Assembly: GCA_030549205.1 (NCBI GenBank)
Contig: JAUKTV010000009.1
Location: 1,581,116-1,645,115 of the forward strand
DNA from: Apiosordaria backusii
Lineage: Eukaryota > Ascomycota > Sordariomycetes > Sordariales > Lasiosphaeriaceae
Length of the DNA stretch: 64,000 nucleotides
Direction of reading: 5' to 3'
The notes below the pieces were generated by a model that did no database searches, was not told the origin of the DNA, and worked only from the letters and a program-made list of their open reading frames with translations. The position numbers and the translations under genes were made by a program. Of the stretch, positions 12,701 to 24,755 are shown one piece after another; positions within the stretch are counted from its first letter, which is position 1; every line of letters begins with the position of its first letter.

Positions 12701-12776
12701 TATCAACACATCGTCCACCTCGCCTTCGCCGCCGCAATAAGATCTTTGAGGTCGTTTCCGACCAAACCTCGAAACC
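6793..12776. other. Long gene-free stretch in gene space
   Basis: Nearly 6 kb between two divergent genes. It has ordinary base composition and no RIP signature. Open frames of up to about 230 codons occur, all without splice context or a recognisable product. The right end (about 11,800-12,776) is rich in C/T and reads like the long leader of the F-box gene, with several upstream ATGs. A GATGCT-type microsatellite lies at 11,120-11,231. Non-coding RNAs are possible but not shown by the sequence. No tRNA was seen. Confidence 0.5.
11120..11231. repeat. GATGCT/GATGCC microsatellite
   Basis: A tract built mainly of GATGCT, GATGCC and GATGAT hexamers. It is preceded by two copies of the 11-mer TGCTGGTGACA (about 11,124-11,149). 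It lies in non-coding DNA, so it is a simple-sequence repeat without evident function. Confidence 0.8.
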
Positions 12777-14413
12777 ATGGATCCGTTACATATCACCGAA
12801 TTCGGTTCGGAGCGCTATCTCGAAAAGGTCCAACAATCTCATGCCCAGACACAGACAAATGCTGCCCAGGGGCAGGGGACAGCGGCTGTCGCGCTGCTCC
12901 AATCGCCTTTTATCCTTCCCATTCGTGGATCTGGTGCTACAGGCTCAGATGTCGCTGCCGTCAAATCGAACGAGCAAAAGCGTCCAGAAAAGAAAAGCTT
13001 CGGCTCTTGGAGGTCAAGATTCACCACAAAACCCCCATCAGTTCCACCTTCCAGTAGTTCCGAACAACTAGAGCGTCGGTTTTCGCTACCAGAGTCGACG
13101 ACCAAACAGCAGTAAGTCTCTGTGCGCTCTCACCCTCCCCGATGCTCTCGCAGTGCTGACCTTTTTTTAGACTACCATTTGACCAGCTATTTGTCGCTCT
13201 GCCGAACGAACTGCAGATCGAGATCATTGCATCGCTTCCGCTCTCAGATGTCTTGAATCTTCGACTGGCATCAAAATCGCTCCACGCCCTGGTGTCGCTG
13301 AACGAAGTTCCCATCACACGCTACCATCTTGACCACCATGTGCCCGCCTACGCCAAGCGCCTGTATCCTGTGCCCCAGGGCCGATCGCTCAATTTTCACT
13401 ACCTCTGCGGGATTTGGCATCGGCTCCACGTTGCCGCTAAACTGTCCCATCTAATGTGCCAGTTAATCATTAGAGAACAGCTGCTCTTGAACACCGAGGA
13501 GAAGAGAAGACAGTATGCGCCACAAACAGAGCGAATGCGACGTCGTCTGATTCCTATTCTCTTTACCGTTTTCCACTTTTTCGAAACATACCGGAAACTT
13601 CACCTCAAGTACATGGCCGAGCACGATGGGGTCGGCTTATCAAAAACCCCCTATACCGTCAACCCAATCGAGACCGAGATTCTGAACATGTACGACGACC
13701 GTACCCTGTTACGAGTTCACGAGGCATTTCCTCTGGTAATATGGGCCTTTTGCAGACGACTGCGACCACCATCCTACGTCGGCCGCGTCGAGCGATCGCT
13801 CAGGGGTTATCTTAAAGAGAGGCCACCCGACGAAGTACATGTCGCGGTTCTGTGTCTCGGCGGCATGCGCGAAGTGCTGAGAATCTGGGAAGTCAAAGGT
13901 TATAATGCACGGCGGGCGGCCGTCGATGCTTGGTACGAATCGATTATGCACGAGCAACCGGTAGAGCCAGAGCCTAAAAAGCGGCGAGGAATGCTGGGGC
14001 TCAAGAGGAAAAAGTCGTCTCTCAACATTGCCAAGACGAACGGCCATCCGCACGAAGCGCACCACGGTCCCAACGACACAAGCGCGGCGCGGGGGAAACA
14101 GCCAGACAGTCTCGTTTTCCACACCAGCTTAGCGGCCGGTATGCCCATGGCGGCTTTGGGCAAGGACGAATCAAAACTGTTGGCCCCTGACCTTCCCGTG
14201 CTGCAACGCATTTGGCTGGTAACAGCTGAAGCCATGATTCTGGATCGCAAGATCGTTGAACGACCGGCACACATACATCGCAATGCTCAAGTTTTCACCG
14301 ATCTGATTTCAGAGAGCGGCATCGATGAAGAAGACCAGTGGCTCTATGGCACTACTGCACCGGAGTCTGTGAGACCAAATTTGGACGCCATTGAAGAAGA
14401 CCCGGACGAATGA
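12777..14413 (+). CDS. F-box protein
   Basis: Two exons, 12777-13111 and 13171-14413, encode 525 residues. The 59-nt intron has donor GTAAGT, a GCTGAC branch site and a T-rich tract before the TTTAG acceptor. The start sits in a good context (AAACCATGG). Residues 1-111 are polar and basic. The F-box is at about 112-154 (LPNELQIEIIASLPLSDVLNLRLASKSLHALV). F-box proteins link substrates to SCF ubiquitin ligases through Skp1. The remaining 370 residues form a mostly helical region without visible Kelch, WD or LRR repeats. It includes a basic segment (PKKRRGMLGLKRKKS) that could be a nuclear signal, and an acidic C-terminus. The substrate is unknown. The long pyrimidine-rich leader with upstream ATGs suggests translational control, but this is inference. 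Confidence 0.85.
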
Positions 14414-15419
14414 GTAGCAAGCTTCCTGGTCAATTTTCTGAGGGTCTTTTCACCCAACTACAAGGATGATTTGGATACGTCCTCCCGCAACATCACCATC
14501 GAAACACCCTCCACATCAACTTCTCGGTCCATCGTGAAGCGATTGCGGCTGTATAACACCAATAGCTACACATTTCTGCAAGAATAATTTCATTTGTCTG
14601 CTTGGGGGTTATAAAAGCATTTACGGGCGTTCAAGTTTTCTTTTCATTCTACTGCTTCCCTTCCCGGATACAAATGAGTTTGGGGAGGGGAGCTTTGGGA
14701 GAGAAGAGTTGGCATTGCGAAACATGGTGTACGGACTCTGTTATGTTTTGGAAAGGGCTCATGGACTGCTTAGAAGTCCCGTACCCGAGATATCTTTTTT
14801 TTTCATCACCTCTTTCCGGATAGGCACGTGGTGTGCCTTGTCTGTTCACAGGTCATAGACCAACTGTTCTTTTTGTCACACTTGTGCTTGGAGTCTTGTT
14901 TCTTTTTTTTCAACTGCATACATACCCGGGAGTCAGCTCGGAGAGAAGATCGGGGCGGGTTTTTCCTTGCTGTGTCGGTCTCCCCTGAACAGCATATGAC
15001 TTGACTCGAGTCAAACTGGTGCCAGCTGGGTGTGCTGGACGGCTTAGATACGAGAGAGAGTAGCTCCTCCGTTGCTTATATGGCCTCTAATCAAGTAAAT
15101 TACTCACCTAAACACTGCTTCATCCAAAAGATTAGCTTTGCACACCATTCAATGAAGGCAACATTTACTTCAGGGGTGCGTGGCCAAATGTGTGGCGGTA
15201 AATACTTCGTAAAATCCGGGCCTATTAATCATCGCTGTATATCGAGTCCTAGAACCCACATGAAGATGGAGTGTAACTTCCTCAACCCACCCTAAGCCTG
15301 CAGAAAGATAATATTTATAACATGAGCCAAATTCAAGCTTTTGTGATGCAAGGGCCGTGCACAGTTTCCTTCCCACGTTACTCCGATTTTGATCCATTCC
15401 TCGGTCTACCCTCTCTCCT
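14414..15419. other. Convergent intergenic region
   Basis: The 3' flanks of the F-box gene (plus) and the AT-hook gene (minus). It contains several T-runs (near 14,798 and 14,906) and no supportable gene. Confidence 0.5.
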
Positions 15420-18400
15420 TTAACGCCGGCCGACTCCGTAAGGAAGGCCTGACGTATCATAATTGCCTAGACCCCCTGCACCGAAGGTGGCACTGTTGCT
15501 CGAGGTTCGCGCGTTGATGCCGTAGTTGGGATTTGCTAGTCCCAAAGCTGATTGCTGCCCAGACGTATCCATATGGCTCGTATCAAACAGATCCCAGCTG
15601 CTGCCAGTGTTTCCAGAAAATGCCTGCATTGAACTAGGCATGCCCTGTACGCTCTGGTTTGTAGCGTGGCTGGCGCTACCGGATCGCTGCTGAACTGTGC
15701 TAGAGCTTGTACTGAATGATGGCGAGTGGTGCGGCAAACCGTGTGTGCTGCTACTGCGGAAGGACGCGGCAGTAGACGGCGTTGCGGACTGACTGCGCTG
15801 CCCATAAGCAGCGGCACCCAAGGAGGCAGAAGATCCCCGATACGTGTTCTCGGCTGTGGCCGTATAGCTACTGCTCGCCGAACCGCCAAACTGCGAGGAC
15901 TGCCGTGCGTTATTATATGATGTCGTGCTTGCTGCACTAGTTGCTAGCTGTTGCTGCTGATATCTTTGTTGAGAGGAGTGTTGCTGCTGCTTGTTTGTGT
16001 ATGACTGTTGATTCGAGGGATATTGTTGCTGCTGCGTTGTGTTTGTTGAGTATTGCTGGGCTGAGGAGGCTTGTACCGTTTGGCCATGTGATTTCTGCTG
16101 CCCTAAAAATTGCGACGATGACTGTTGGTGTTGCTGCTGCTGCGGCTGTGATGAAGACAGAGATTGAGATGATGAGTGGTTTTGTTTGGAATGCTGCAAT
16201 TGACTATATTGAGAATTCGGTGTCCGGTACTGTGGGTACGGGTTTTGAGTCGTAGTCCGAGATTGGGACTGTGCAGCCAAAGATAATGCCGCTTGTGGGT
16301 TTGATGTCTGCGGCTGGGCAATGGGCGATCTATGATGTGGTGCCGACACTGACTGCTGCTGCTGCTGCTGCTGCTGCTGTCGCTGTCGCTGTATACGAGT
16401 CGACATATACTGGGCCGGTTCCACAGGGCTTTGGTGAGACATTGCCTGAGACTCCATCTCCGCTTGTTGTTCTAACTGGGCTTGCAATTGAGCCTCATAG
16501 TTCTCCATGGTGGGGGACTGCACCTCGTAGTGGCTTTGGTGCGGTGAATGTATCGGCGGCACAGATGCCTCGCTTGATACTGAGGCCATGTTATGAGATG
16601 ACTCAGCCCTGGTGGTCAAGCTTAAGGCTGCGGCTGCACTGGAAGAAAGAGCTGGCGAGTTATCAGCCGCTGGCTCGTCGACGTTTGCGGCTGCTGAAGC
16701 TTGACTGGCTGTCGCTGTGGACTGTTTGGGGCTCTTGCCCTTCCTCGACCTTTTGGCTGGGGGGGGCTGAAGTGCTGGAGCAGCTGTAGAAGGTCCCGAG
16801 CCAATGTGTGCTGGGGGGGTTGGTAACGCCGGACCATTTATCTGAGGTGAGGAGGTCATGCGACTTTCTTGACTGGATACACCAGATCGGGCGGTGTTGT
16901 TATCGGCTCCTGCCTTGGTGATCCTCTTGCGTTTTTGGCCTGAACCGCCAGGGGCGACGTTTGAAAGAGCGGGGCTGGCGGATGGAGGAGTTGGTAGAGC
17001 CAGAGTTTGGCCCTGGGCGTTTTGTGCAGGTCTAGACGTTTGAGAAGCTCTGGGTCGAGCGCGCTGTGTCGAAGCTGCGGATGAGCTGGCTGGAGGGACC
17101 GAATAAACAAAGTCAGTAGTTGCAAAATTTCCAAGTCCAGACTCCACGCCTTGTGGCGATGTTACAGGTTCTCGGTTGGCCAAATCTGTTCCTATTCCTG
17201 TCGTCGTTGCATCTCCTGGTCCTCCTACTGCTCCTCCTGGTCCTGTTTCTGTTGCTCTCGTCAATCCCAGCCCGGATTTTGCTCCTGCTCCTGACGTTGT
17301 TCCTGGCCCTGCTCCCATCACTACCCCTGATCCCGTCCCTGAGCCGATCACCGCCGCCGCTTCTGTGGGCGCTCCTTCCCCTCCTGGAATCCCGTTTCCT
17401 GGTCCCAGCGGGCCATGAGATGGCTGACCTGGAGGTCGCTGTTTACTTCCGGAGGCTTTCGATCTACCTACTTTTTTTGCAGCCGACGACGGGGTACTGG
17501 CATTCACTGGAGTAAATGCCTGGCTTGGGGCTGTATTATCGGATACTCTAGGGGTTGAAGAAGCCTGAGCCGGCTGCGGTAACGCCTGTGTCGTCTGAGC
17601 CATCACATCCGGCGGCCGGGGATACACAAGGTTCCCATTACGCGCGGTTGCAGAAGTATCTGATGATCCATCTTTGGGGCGATTTTTTGAGCCCTTTGGC
17701 CGGCCCCTTCTCTTTGTGCTAGCTGTCAAATCGATCGTGCTGGCGCTTGTGATCGGGGCTGTGGGGAGCGTTGTGCGTACTGGCGTACTGGCCGCTAGCA
17801 GAGGGCGCTCGAGTGCCGAGCCAGACTGCTGTGGCTGTGGTGTAGTGTTTTGTGCGAGCAGCATCACATTCGCATCCACTTCGTCCACAGCATCTTCTTC
17901 AACATCAACCCAACTTTCATCAGCAGCGTTTGCTGGTTGTTGACTGTAAGCACCAGCCGCACTCTTGAGGAGGGGCCCTTTCTTGATTCCCTTGTCGACC
18001 CGAGGCCTGGTGCCTTTGCTGCCTTTTGGTCGCCCACGCTTTCGTCTAGTTGAGACTGGCGGAGGGGGGTCTGGTTGGCGCACGGCAGGGCTCACAGGCT
18101 GCTGTCCTCCGGTGTTGCCTCCTAGCCTGGGGAATATTTCAGCTATCCATCCTACGAAAAGACTGCCGGGTCCATTCGACTCTGCGCTTTGCGGAAACCC
18201 ATCAGTTGGGGGTGGTCCGCCTGGAATCCCCCCAAAGAAAGCCAAGGCCTTGCAAATCTGGTCAACCACGAGAACAGGGTGAAGGCTCCGCAAGAGCGTC
18301 AATAACCGTGCCTGTTCGGCCTTTGTTTCCTCGGGACTCAGGGGTGTCTGACGAGTACGGTGCGCCACCGCAGAGACCGGTGCTGGTGGCGGGACCAAAG

Positions 18401-18949
18401 GCTTTGCTACCAGTTCTGGTTCATCTGGAATGTGTATAAACCGGCTCCTCCGTAACGAAACATATCCATTCTCAAAAGCGCGCTTCGCAGCAAGTTCTGT
18501 GCTTTCACTGGTCCTTTTTGCCTCAGCGTCACGTTCCGTAGCTTCGGTCCTGCCTGCGACATCCATATGCATAACACTGAAATTTCCTTTGGAGCCATCT
18601 GTCTTGCCCTTCAGCTTGCTGGGGACAGGATTTCGAATACGGCCGTCCCGATGAGGGCCACTGGACGCGTCGGGGACATTAGAGTCGCTAGTCGTGAGAA
18701 CACCAAAACTGGCAGTGGTTGTGGGCGCGGCTTTTACTGTTGGCACCGGTCCTGGTTTTTCTGCCGGCGGACGATTGGACATGGAGCCCGGCTTGGGCAC
18801 TGGAATGGGAGTGGCTTTGGAGGTGGCAGCTGAGCGAGAGGAGAGCGTTGCGCCTGTGTGTAATTGTTAGCATCGCCTTCAGTCGCCGTCTCAGCAGCCG
18901 GTCAAAGATGACCGGCCATTGTATAATGCCCACCTGAGGGGGGAGCCAT
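15420..18949 (-). CDS. AT-hook, Gln/Ser-rich nuclear protein
   Basis: Exon 1 is only 16 nt (18949-18934: M-A-P-P-S). An 80-nt intron follows (donor GTGGGC, branch GATGCTAAC, acceptor ACACAG), and exon 2 is 18853-15420. The product has 1,149 residues. A conserved-looking block lies at about residues 125-235 (RSRFIHIPDEPELV, LLTLLRSLHPVLVVDQICKALAFFGGIP). Two AT-hooks follow, KRGRPKGSK near residue 277 and RRGRPKGSK near 386. Each has the GRP core that binds the minor groove of A/T-rich DNA. The rest is Pro/Ser/Gly-rich, then Gln/Ser/Thr/Tyr-rich with a (CAG)9 run, as in transcription or chromatin-remodelling subunits. I infer a nuclear DNA-binding role. No enzyme domain is visible. A tempting internal start (GTG at 18,798-18,800) is rejected because the spliced upstream ATG fits better. 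Confidence 0.82.
16353..16379. repeat. (CTG)9 trinucleotide run, polyGln codons
   Basis: Nine perfect CTG triplets, read as CAG (Gln) on the minus strand inside the AT-hook gene. The run is flanked by further CAG/CGA-rich sequence (CGCTGT on the plus strand). It is a likely length-variable site. Confidence 0.9.
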
Positions 18950-20565
18950 TGGAAGCGCTGGATCTAGAGGAGCGCCGTCCGAAGGTGCGACGATGCAAGA
19001 TCAGTGACAGAACTACGGATTGCTGAGACAAGGCCAGAGCTAGGGTAGAATGTGCGTCACGGCATGAACTCAGCGCCCAAACCGCATGTTCGGAATGTTT
19101 TCTGGTACGATATGCCTCCACGAAGGCACTGGCGAAAGAGCGATAACAGAGGCGCGTCGAATCGATGGAGAAGAGCGCAACGACTCCACAGGATGCCAGG
19201 GAGCGACCAGGTTGGCGGCCAAGGTCAAGAGGTTCGACTTCGCGTTTGACACCAGCACGAGGAAGAAAACAGAGCGGCCGTGGCAGCAGGATCTCGTGGT
19301 TCTGGCTGGCTCGATGACGGAAATGGGCAAAATCAAGGCGAGTTGATTCTGTGCAAGCAGGCGCTGTCTACCTTGGGTAGACTCGGTGAGCGCGGGGCGG
19401 TGGGTGTTACAGCTGTGCACTGTCGACACCAACGGCCCGAGAGTTGGGACCAAGCCAATGTTCGAATGTTGGGGCAAGCTGCGGTGGTCGATCACGAAGC
19501 GACGGCTGGGGCTGGGAAATAGGACCACGAGGATGCAATTCCAGATACAGACATGACGATGTCGACGACCCTGAACAGACGGAAATGTTTGGGTCGCGGC
19601 CGATAGTGTGATGTAGCCTAGCAGATATATACCTAGGCAAAGTCGGCTGGTCGGTTGGAGTTGAGGTTGAACAGCGGAAGCGCACCTCACCTAATACGAA
19701 GGAAAGCAGACACATGAAGAAGGACAAAAGCTGGCTCCGTGATTGGTAGCTACCGGTAGTCAGTCATGCGCCAACAAGCCTCACGCGCCGTCGGGAGCTT
19801 TTTGCCCTGTGATTCTGCATCCACCTGTGGCTGGCTATTGCTGGAGTAGCAGTTCATTGTTCCAAGCAGAGCACGTCTTAGGCGTCTCCAAAAAGCCTTG
19901 GGGAAGGGTGGAACAGCTAACCAAGTAGAGCTGTCCAACGCCGCCTGCAAGCCAATATCCTCAAACAACACAACACGGGCTTTGAGAAAGCAGAATTGAC
20001 TGGTGCTTTTTCACGGGTGCCTTTCGCCCACTTATGAGATATAAGGTTAAGACATCCCCGGCACCATTTAATGTGCCACTGCTGACTGGGTACGTACCAG
20101 CTCCATATATCTGTCAAATCAGAGGTGACCGAGCCAAGGACCCAGCTAAGCTGCTGAGCTCCCCACTTCCAGTTGCTTGGTGTGTACCAACATCATCAAT
20201 TGATACCAACACCCTCCTCGAAACCTCCCACCACATCCTGAAGAGCGCCTCTAAACAGAACACCCTGTATTTCAAGGCTCCTTTGTCTCTTGTATCGATT
20301 TAAAATCTACATCTATCCAGCCACTGACATATTCGCAACAACTCGTCCTTCGCGCAGGCAGGCACCCGCCCCTCTCCGTTGGCCGCCTCTCCCCCAAAGA
20401 TTCCAAATAGTGCACCATCCATACGCCGCAACTGCCAAGGTGGGAAGAAGATGGTTCTCTACTCCCTCATTCAAAAATACTGAAATGGTTTATGGCAGGC
20501 TTCCCGCATTGCGCTACAAGGAGCTCTAGACGAATACCAAGCACCCAGGCATGCTGTAGCCGATC
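18950..20565. other. Divergent promoter region
   Basis: 1.6 kb between the AT-hook gene (minus) and V-ATPase subunit C (plus). The longest open frame (206 codons, minus, 19,690-19,070) has no splice support and a basic, Ser/Arg-rich composition expected of random frames. The stretch just before 20,566 is C/T-rich. Nothing else is recognised. Confidence 0.5.
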
Positions 20566-21947
20566 ATGGCTCCGGCGCAGTACATTCTCGTTTCCCTTCC
20601 CCTTCGCGTCTTCGACGATGATCCGCTCAAGTCCCTTGCCGCCACTGTTGGTCGCGATAATGGCGAGGTGTTGCCCTACCCTGTCCCGTCATTCAAGATC
20701 GGCACCCTCGATGCCCTGGTGCAACATGCGGACGACCTAGAGAAGCTCAACAGCGCCTGTGAAGCGGCGGTTTCCAAGGTTGCCGACTCCCTCAGAGGAA
20801 TCTTGGATGGGGACGAAGACCTGGTGGCCCAACAAAAGATAGTCAATGATAGTAAGCATTGGGCAGCATCTCTCTCTACCACGCACGCAATGCATGGCTA
20901 ACGGGTGTGGCGCAGAACCTACTGACCAATACTTACGCTCTTTCCAATGGAACAAGCTCCGTTACCGAACCGATCGGCCTCTGTCTGAGCTTATAGAGAA
21001 TCTTCGGAAGGACTTACAGAATTCAGACAACGATGTCAAGGCCAAATTCAGCCAGTATAATGCCATCAAGACCACCCTTGCCGCACTGGAGAGGAAACAA
21101 ACGTATGCTGCCCCAGGCTACGCGGCACTGCCGTGTTATAATGTTTTGGGCTAACGCCGGTCGATGGTAGGGGAAACCTCGTCACCAAGTCACTCACACC
21201 CATTGTGGACCCAAAGCTGCTTGTGCAGGACTCGGAATACCTGGAAACGCACCTCATCGTTGTGCCTACAAACGCACGCAAGGACTTCATCCGCAGCTAT
21301 GAGACACTTGCTCCCATGGTGGTGCCACGATCGTCGGTTCAGGTAGCACAGGATGATGAGTTCACGCTGTTTGCAGTCACGACGTTTAAGAAGACGAGCG
21401 CCGAGTTCCTGCAAAAGTGCAGAGAGCACAAGTGGACTCCTCGCCAGTACAAGTATGTGGAGGGCGGCAAAGAAGAAGAGCAGCGAGAGCTCCAGCGCGT
21501 TGAGAAGGAGGCGAGAAAGTTGCGGGCCGAGGCTCTTCTGTTGGGCCGGACAGGCTGGGGTGAGAGTGTCATGATTTGGGCGCATGTCATGACACTTCGC
21601 GTCTTTGTTGAGACGGTGCTAAGATATGGTTTGCCCTTGGAGTTTGCGTCGGCACTCATCATAGTAAGTAAAACCTCAGCAGAAGAGATTTGAATAGCTA
21701 GGGAAGAACATTTGGGGCTCTGGGGCTGACACTTCTACAGACAACACCCAAACAAGCCAAGAAGGTCAAAACATCATTGGACTCGGCATACTCGTACCTC
21801 GGGGGCAATGCATTCGGTCGGGACAAGCACGGGCGAGTCACAAAAGATGATGCGTCTCTAACATCCGAAATGGCCGCGGCGGGACTGAGTGTGGGTGAAG
21901 GCAACGAGTACACTCCCTATGTGTACTATGAATTCAACCTCCCTTGA
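20566..21947 (+). CDS. vma5: V-type ATPase subunit C (Vma5)
   Basis: Four exons, 20566-20851, 20916-21102, 21171-21663 and 21741-21947, encode 390 residues, the usual length for this subunit. The three introns are 64, 68 and 77 nt with GT-AG ends and GCTAAC or CTGAC branch sites. Recognisable segments are MAPAQYILVSLPLRVFD at the start, SFQWNKLRYRTDRPLSELIENL, WKWTPRQYKYVEG-like HKWTPRQYKYVEG, and SVMIWAHVMTLRVFVETVLRYGLP. The C-terminus (AYSYLGGNAFGRDKHGRVTK) is also typical. Subunit C joins the peripheral stalks of V1 to Vo. In yeast it is released when the pump is reversibly disassembled on glucose loss. It acts on the cytosolic face of the vacuole and Golgi, supporting proton pumping. Confidence 0.96.
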
Positions 21948-22180
21948 CCAACCAAGGACACTTGTACTAGGGGCAAAGGGGGGATGCAGCTGCGGGGTCA
22001 ATCCAGGAGTATCAGTGTGAGATACCTAGTCACCTTGTCGTCAACCCTGATTGATTGGTTTTTTTTTTTTTGCTCATTGAAATGGATGGCAGGACTCGTT
22101 GTATCTTGTAGTGGCTTTTCTCCATTCCCAGTAACCTGCAGAATAGAAGCTCAACATAAAAGATGACATTGTTTCTTCTT

Positions 22181-23039
22181 TTATCTTGTCTCAGTGGTCT
22201 GACTGATCAAACCGTTTTCGGCCAGGTATTTGACAATTTTCCTGACAGAATCCTCAACGCTCAGCTGGTCCGTTCGGATGGTGATCTCGGGGTTCACTGG
22301 GGCCTCATATGGGGCCGAGATGCCAGTAAAGTCCTTGATCTCTCCCGCACGCGCCTTCTTATAAAGACCCTTTGGGTCTCTCTTCTCAGCCTCCTCCAGC
22401 GGGATGTCCACAAAGACCTCGATGAAGGGCAGTGCGTCGTCGCCCGATTGTGAGGCGTTGGCATGCAAGTCGCGGGCAATTTGTCGATCCGCCCGGTAAG
22501 GAGAGATGAAGGATGTCAGGGCGATGGTGGATGAGTCCGCAAACAACTTGGCAACCTAGTATCAAGACAAAGCGATTCCATGGTCAGCAACTAAACTATG
22601 CCAGCTAGGAAAGGGTGGACAGGATGTCCTACCTCAGCGATGCGACGAATGTTTTCATTGCGATCTTTTTCCGAGAATCCCAAGTCCTTGTTTAGGCCGA
22701 AGCGAACATTGTCGCCGTCAAGTCTGTATGCGGCAAGGCCGATGTGAAGGAGATGCTGCTCAAGGGCAGTAGCAACGGTCGACTTGCCCGAGGCAGAAAG
22801 GCCCGTGAACCAAACAGTAAAGCCGCGCTGGCCACGGAGTTGGTTACGCTCGTGGCGCGAAAGCGACGGATGCCAGGTGATGTTACTATTATTGGTGTTA
22901 CCAGATTGAGCTCATGGGTTCGTGCGGTGCGGTACGTATATGTCTGCCCCGCCGTGTTCTCACTCACGGCAGTAGGACTATGAATATCCCCAGATGGCGG
23001 GACAGAAAACAAGAACACGGATCCGACTTACGTAGCCAT
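22181..23039 (-). CDS. met14: Adenylylsulfate (APS) kinase
   Basis: Three exons, 23039-23032 (8 nt), 22885-22633 and 22555-22181, give 211 residues. Intron 1 is 146 nt and starts right after the third codon is begun (M-A-T split); intron 2 is 77 nt with a TACTAG acceptor. The P-loop GLSASGKST is at residues 31-39. [21 protein letters not shown] at about 58-78 is the APS-binding signature. [26 protein letters not shown] is the lid/helix region. The enzyme makes PAPS from APS and ATP in cytosolic sulfate assimilation. It is a single-domain kinase, not fused to ATP sulfurylase. The tiny first exon makes naive predictions start too late. It is convergent with vma5, with 233 bp between the genes. 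Confidence 0.95.
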
Positions 23040-23725
23040 TATGTTAGGATTTGAACAGTCAAAAACGGTCTGTGTCCTAGAGATTCAGTCTTAACGTTGG
23101 GATGGGAGGTTCCAGCACAGCTATATGCAAAGCGTCGGATGGCGGGGTAGCGACGGTAGTGAAAGAGTTCAGTCAAGCATCCAATCTTTATTTATATGCC
23201 AGTGCCAAAATGCAGGCGGTGGATCATGCTTCTGCAGCCGTCCCTGCAGCAAATGTGACTCGAATCAGCTCCGGTTCGGAGCTGGAGCCCTAAGAAAGCT
23301 CGCCATTGCTTGTCAGTTTGATGTTTCCATCCTGGCATCGAAGCCTTGCTCCGGTTGGATGGCAGATGGCGTCATTTTAGCTGCTGCGAGCATGTGGGAG
23401 GTACCCCACACCCCACATTCATGTGTTCTTGGCAGCTTGTCAGGGTGAAAGCAACCCGTCAGTCATCATACGCTAACAATATTTTAGAGAACGCTAGATA
23501 TCATGAAACAATGTATTATTTTACCTGTCATAAGTATTATTTACACCGGGCCCTGGCTCTCGGTCGGTGCACCACCAAGGCCTCGTCCCTCCTGTATATG
23601 TCTAGTTGGATGTCATCTCTATGAGAAAATGGCGGCGCTGTAAATGTATATCTACCCCCAGTACTTCTGTCCACGCTATGTGTCATCTTGCCACCCCCCA
23701 CCAAGCACGGAGTTGGTCGGCTGTC
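23040..23725. other. Intergenic region
   Basis: Promoter side of APS kinase and 3' flank of the thioesterase gene. No gene is supported. Part of it (about 23,450-23,540) is A/T-richer but not RIP-like. Confidence 0.5.
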
Positions 23726-24755
23726 TCATGTTACTGGATAGATCTTTGCCATTGTCTAAGTCGAGGACATGTTAGCAAAACGTGTGATGGGCTTGCCAGC
23801 GAAAAGGCTATCCAGCGGGTGTCCATACCGATGCCTGTCTGGGCGAAATAAACAGGGCGCTTGCCGTGGCCAGCACAATTGGCTGTTGACCCTCTTCCGT
23901 GGGCAACGTCTCGATTTGGCCCTCCACCCACGCTTTCCTCCCCTCGGCCTTGATCGTTGTCGCCCGGAGCACCAAATACTGGTTGGCCATGGCGGGCGCC
24001 TTGTAGTTGATCTCCAACTTGGCCGTCATTCCCACATTGAAGGGCAACACAGGGAAAGAGCACCGCGCCAGCCCCTCGTCCAGCATCGTGGCGAGAAATC
24101 CGCCGTGGATGATGCCCTCGTGGCCGCACAAGTCCGTTCCTACGTGTGAAATTTGCACATAGCTCTTGCCGCTTCGTTCTGACCAGCTAAAGGGCGGGAC
24201 CGTGACCTTCCCTGGCCCCATCAGCGTGCCTCCCGTCAGATTGTGTTTCCTCCAGGTTTCAGGAATCTTCATGTGCGGGCGAGACTCGATCATGTCAGGG
24301 TCAGCACGGAGGGAGGCGACCAAGGGATGTGAGTTGATGTAGTCCTCCTTGGCCTTTGCATCGTCGTCTTCGGGTGTGTACATGGTGAGGGTAGCAGCAT
24401 CGTCGGGCGGCGAAAGAATTGTCTTTGCTGATTCGTACGCGGGAGCGGCGGCCATGATGAAGCCGAGAGTGGTGAAGAGAAGGATACGGCCTGTAACCGA
24501 GGCGGTTCGACGGAAGAGCGAAGGCTTGTCGGCTGCCCCTGAAGCACTGGCCGAGTCTGGGGGTCGAAACGACAGAGGGTTAGCGGCATGTTTTTGAGGA
24601 CACAGAGAGCACAGAGCGGTAGCCCGAGGCTTACTTGTGGCAGTAGAAAGAGCACGAGACGGTGGTGTCCAGACGCAGCGCGCAGGACCAACAGTAGGAG
24701 CAGAGCGGAGAGTGAATGTCTGGCGGCGTGCGGCCGAAAGTAACCGAGAAGACAT
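23726..24755 (-). CDS. Hotdog-fold (4HBT) thioesterase, probably mitochondrial
   Basis: Three exons, 24755-24635, 24556-23829 and 23755-23726, encode 292 residues. Intron 1 (78 nt, branch GCTAAC) is in frame, so it could be missed. Intron 2 (73 nt, donor GTATGG, branch TTGCTAAC, acceptor TTAG) replaces a read-through end by a short exon ending TMAKIYPVT. That end fits such proteins better than the read-through. The N-terminus is Arg/Ser-rich without acids (MSSRLLSAARRQ), a likely mitochondrial presequence, followed by a hydrophobic stretch (ILLFTTLGFIMAAA). The hotdog signature CGHEGIIHGGFLATMLDE lies near residue 185; the HGG motif caps the catalytic helix. The family hydrolyses acyl-CoA; the true substrate is unknown. 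Confidence 0.85.

Noticed and set aside
18798..18800. GTG as start of the AT-hook protein
   Set aside because: A 16-nt exon with ATG at 18,949 and a well-formed intron gives a normal start.
19070..19690. 206-codon minus-strand frame as a gene
   Set aside because: No splice sites or recognisable domains; it lies in a divergent promoter region and has random-looking composition.
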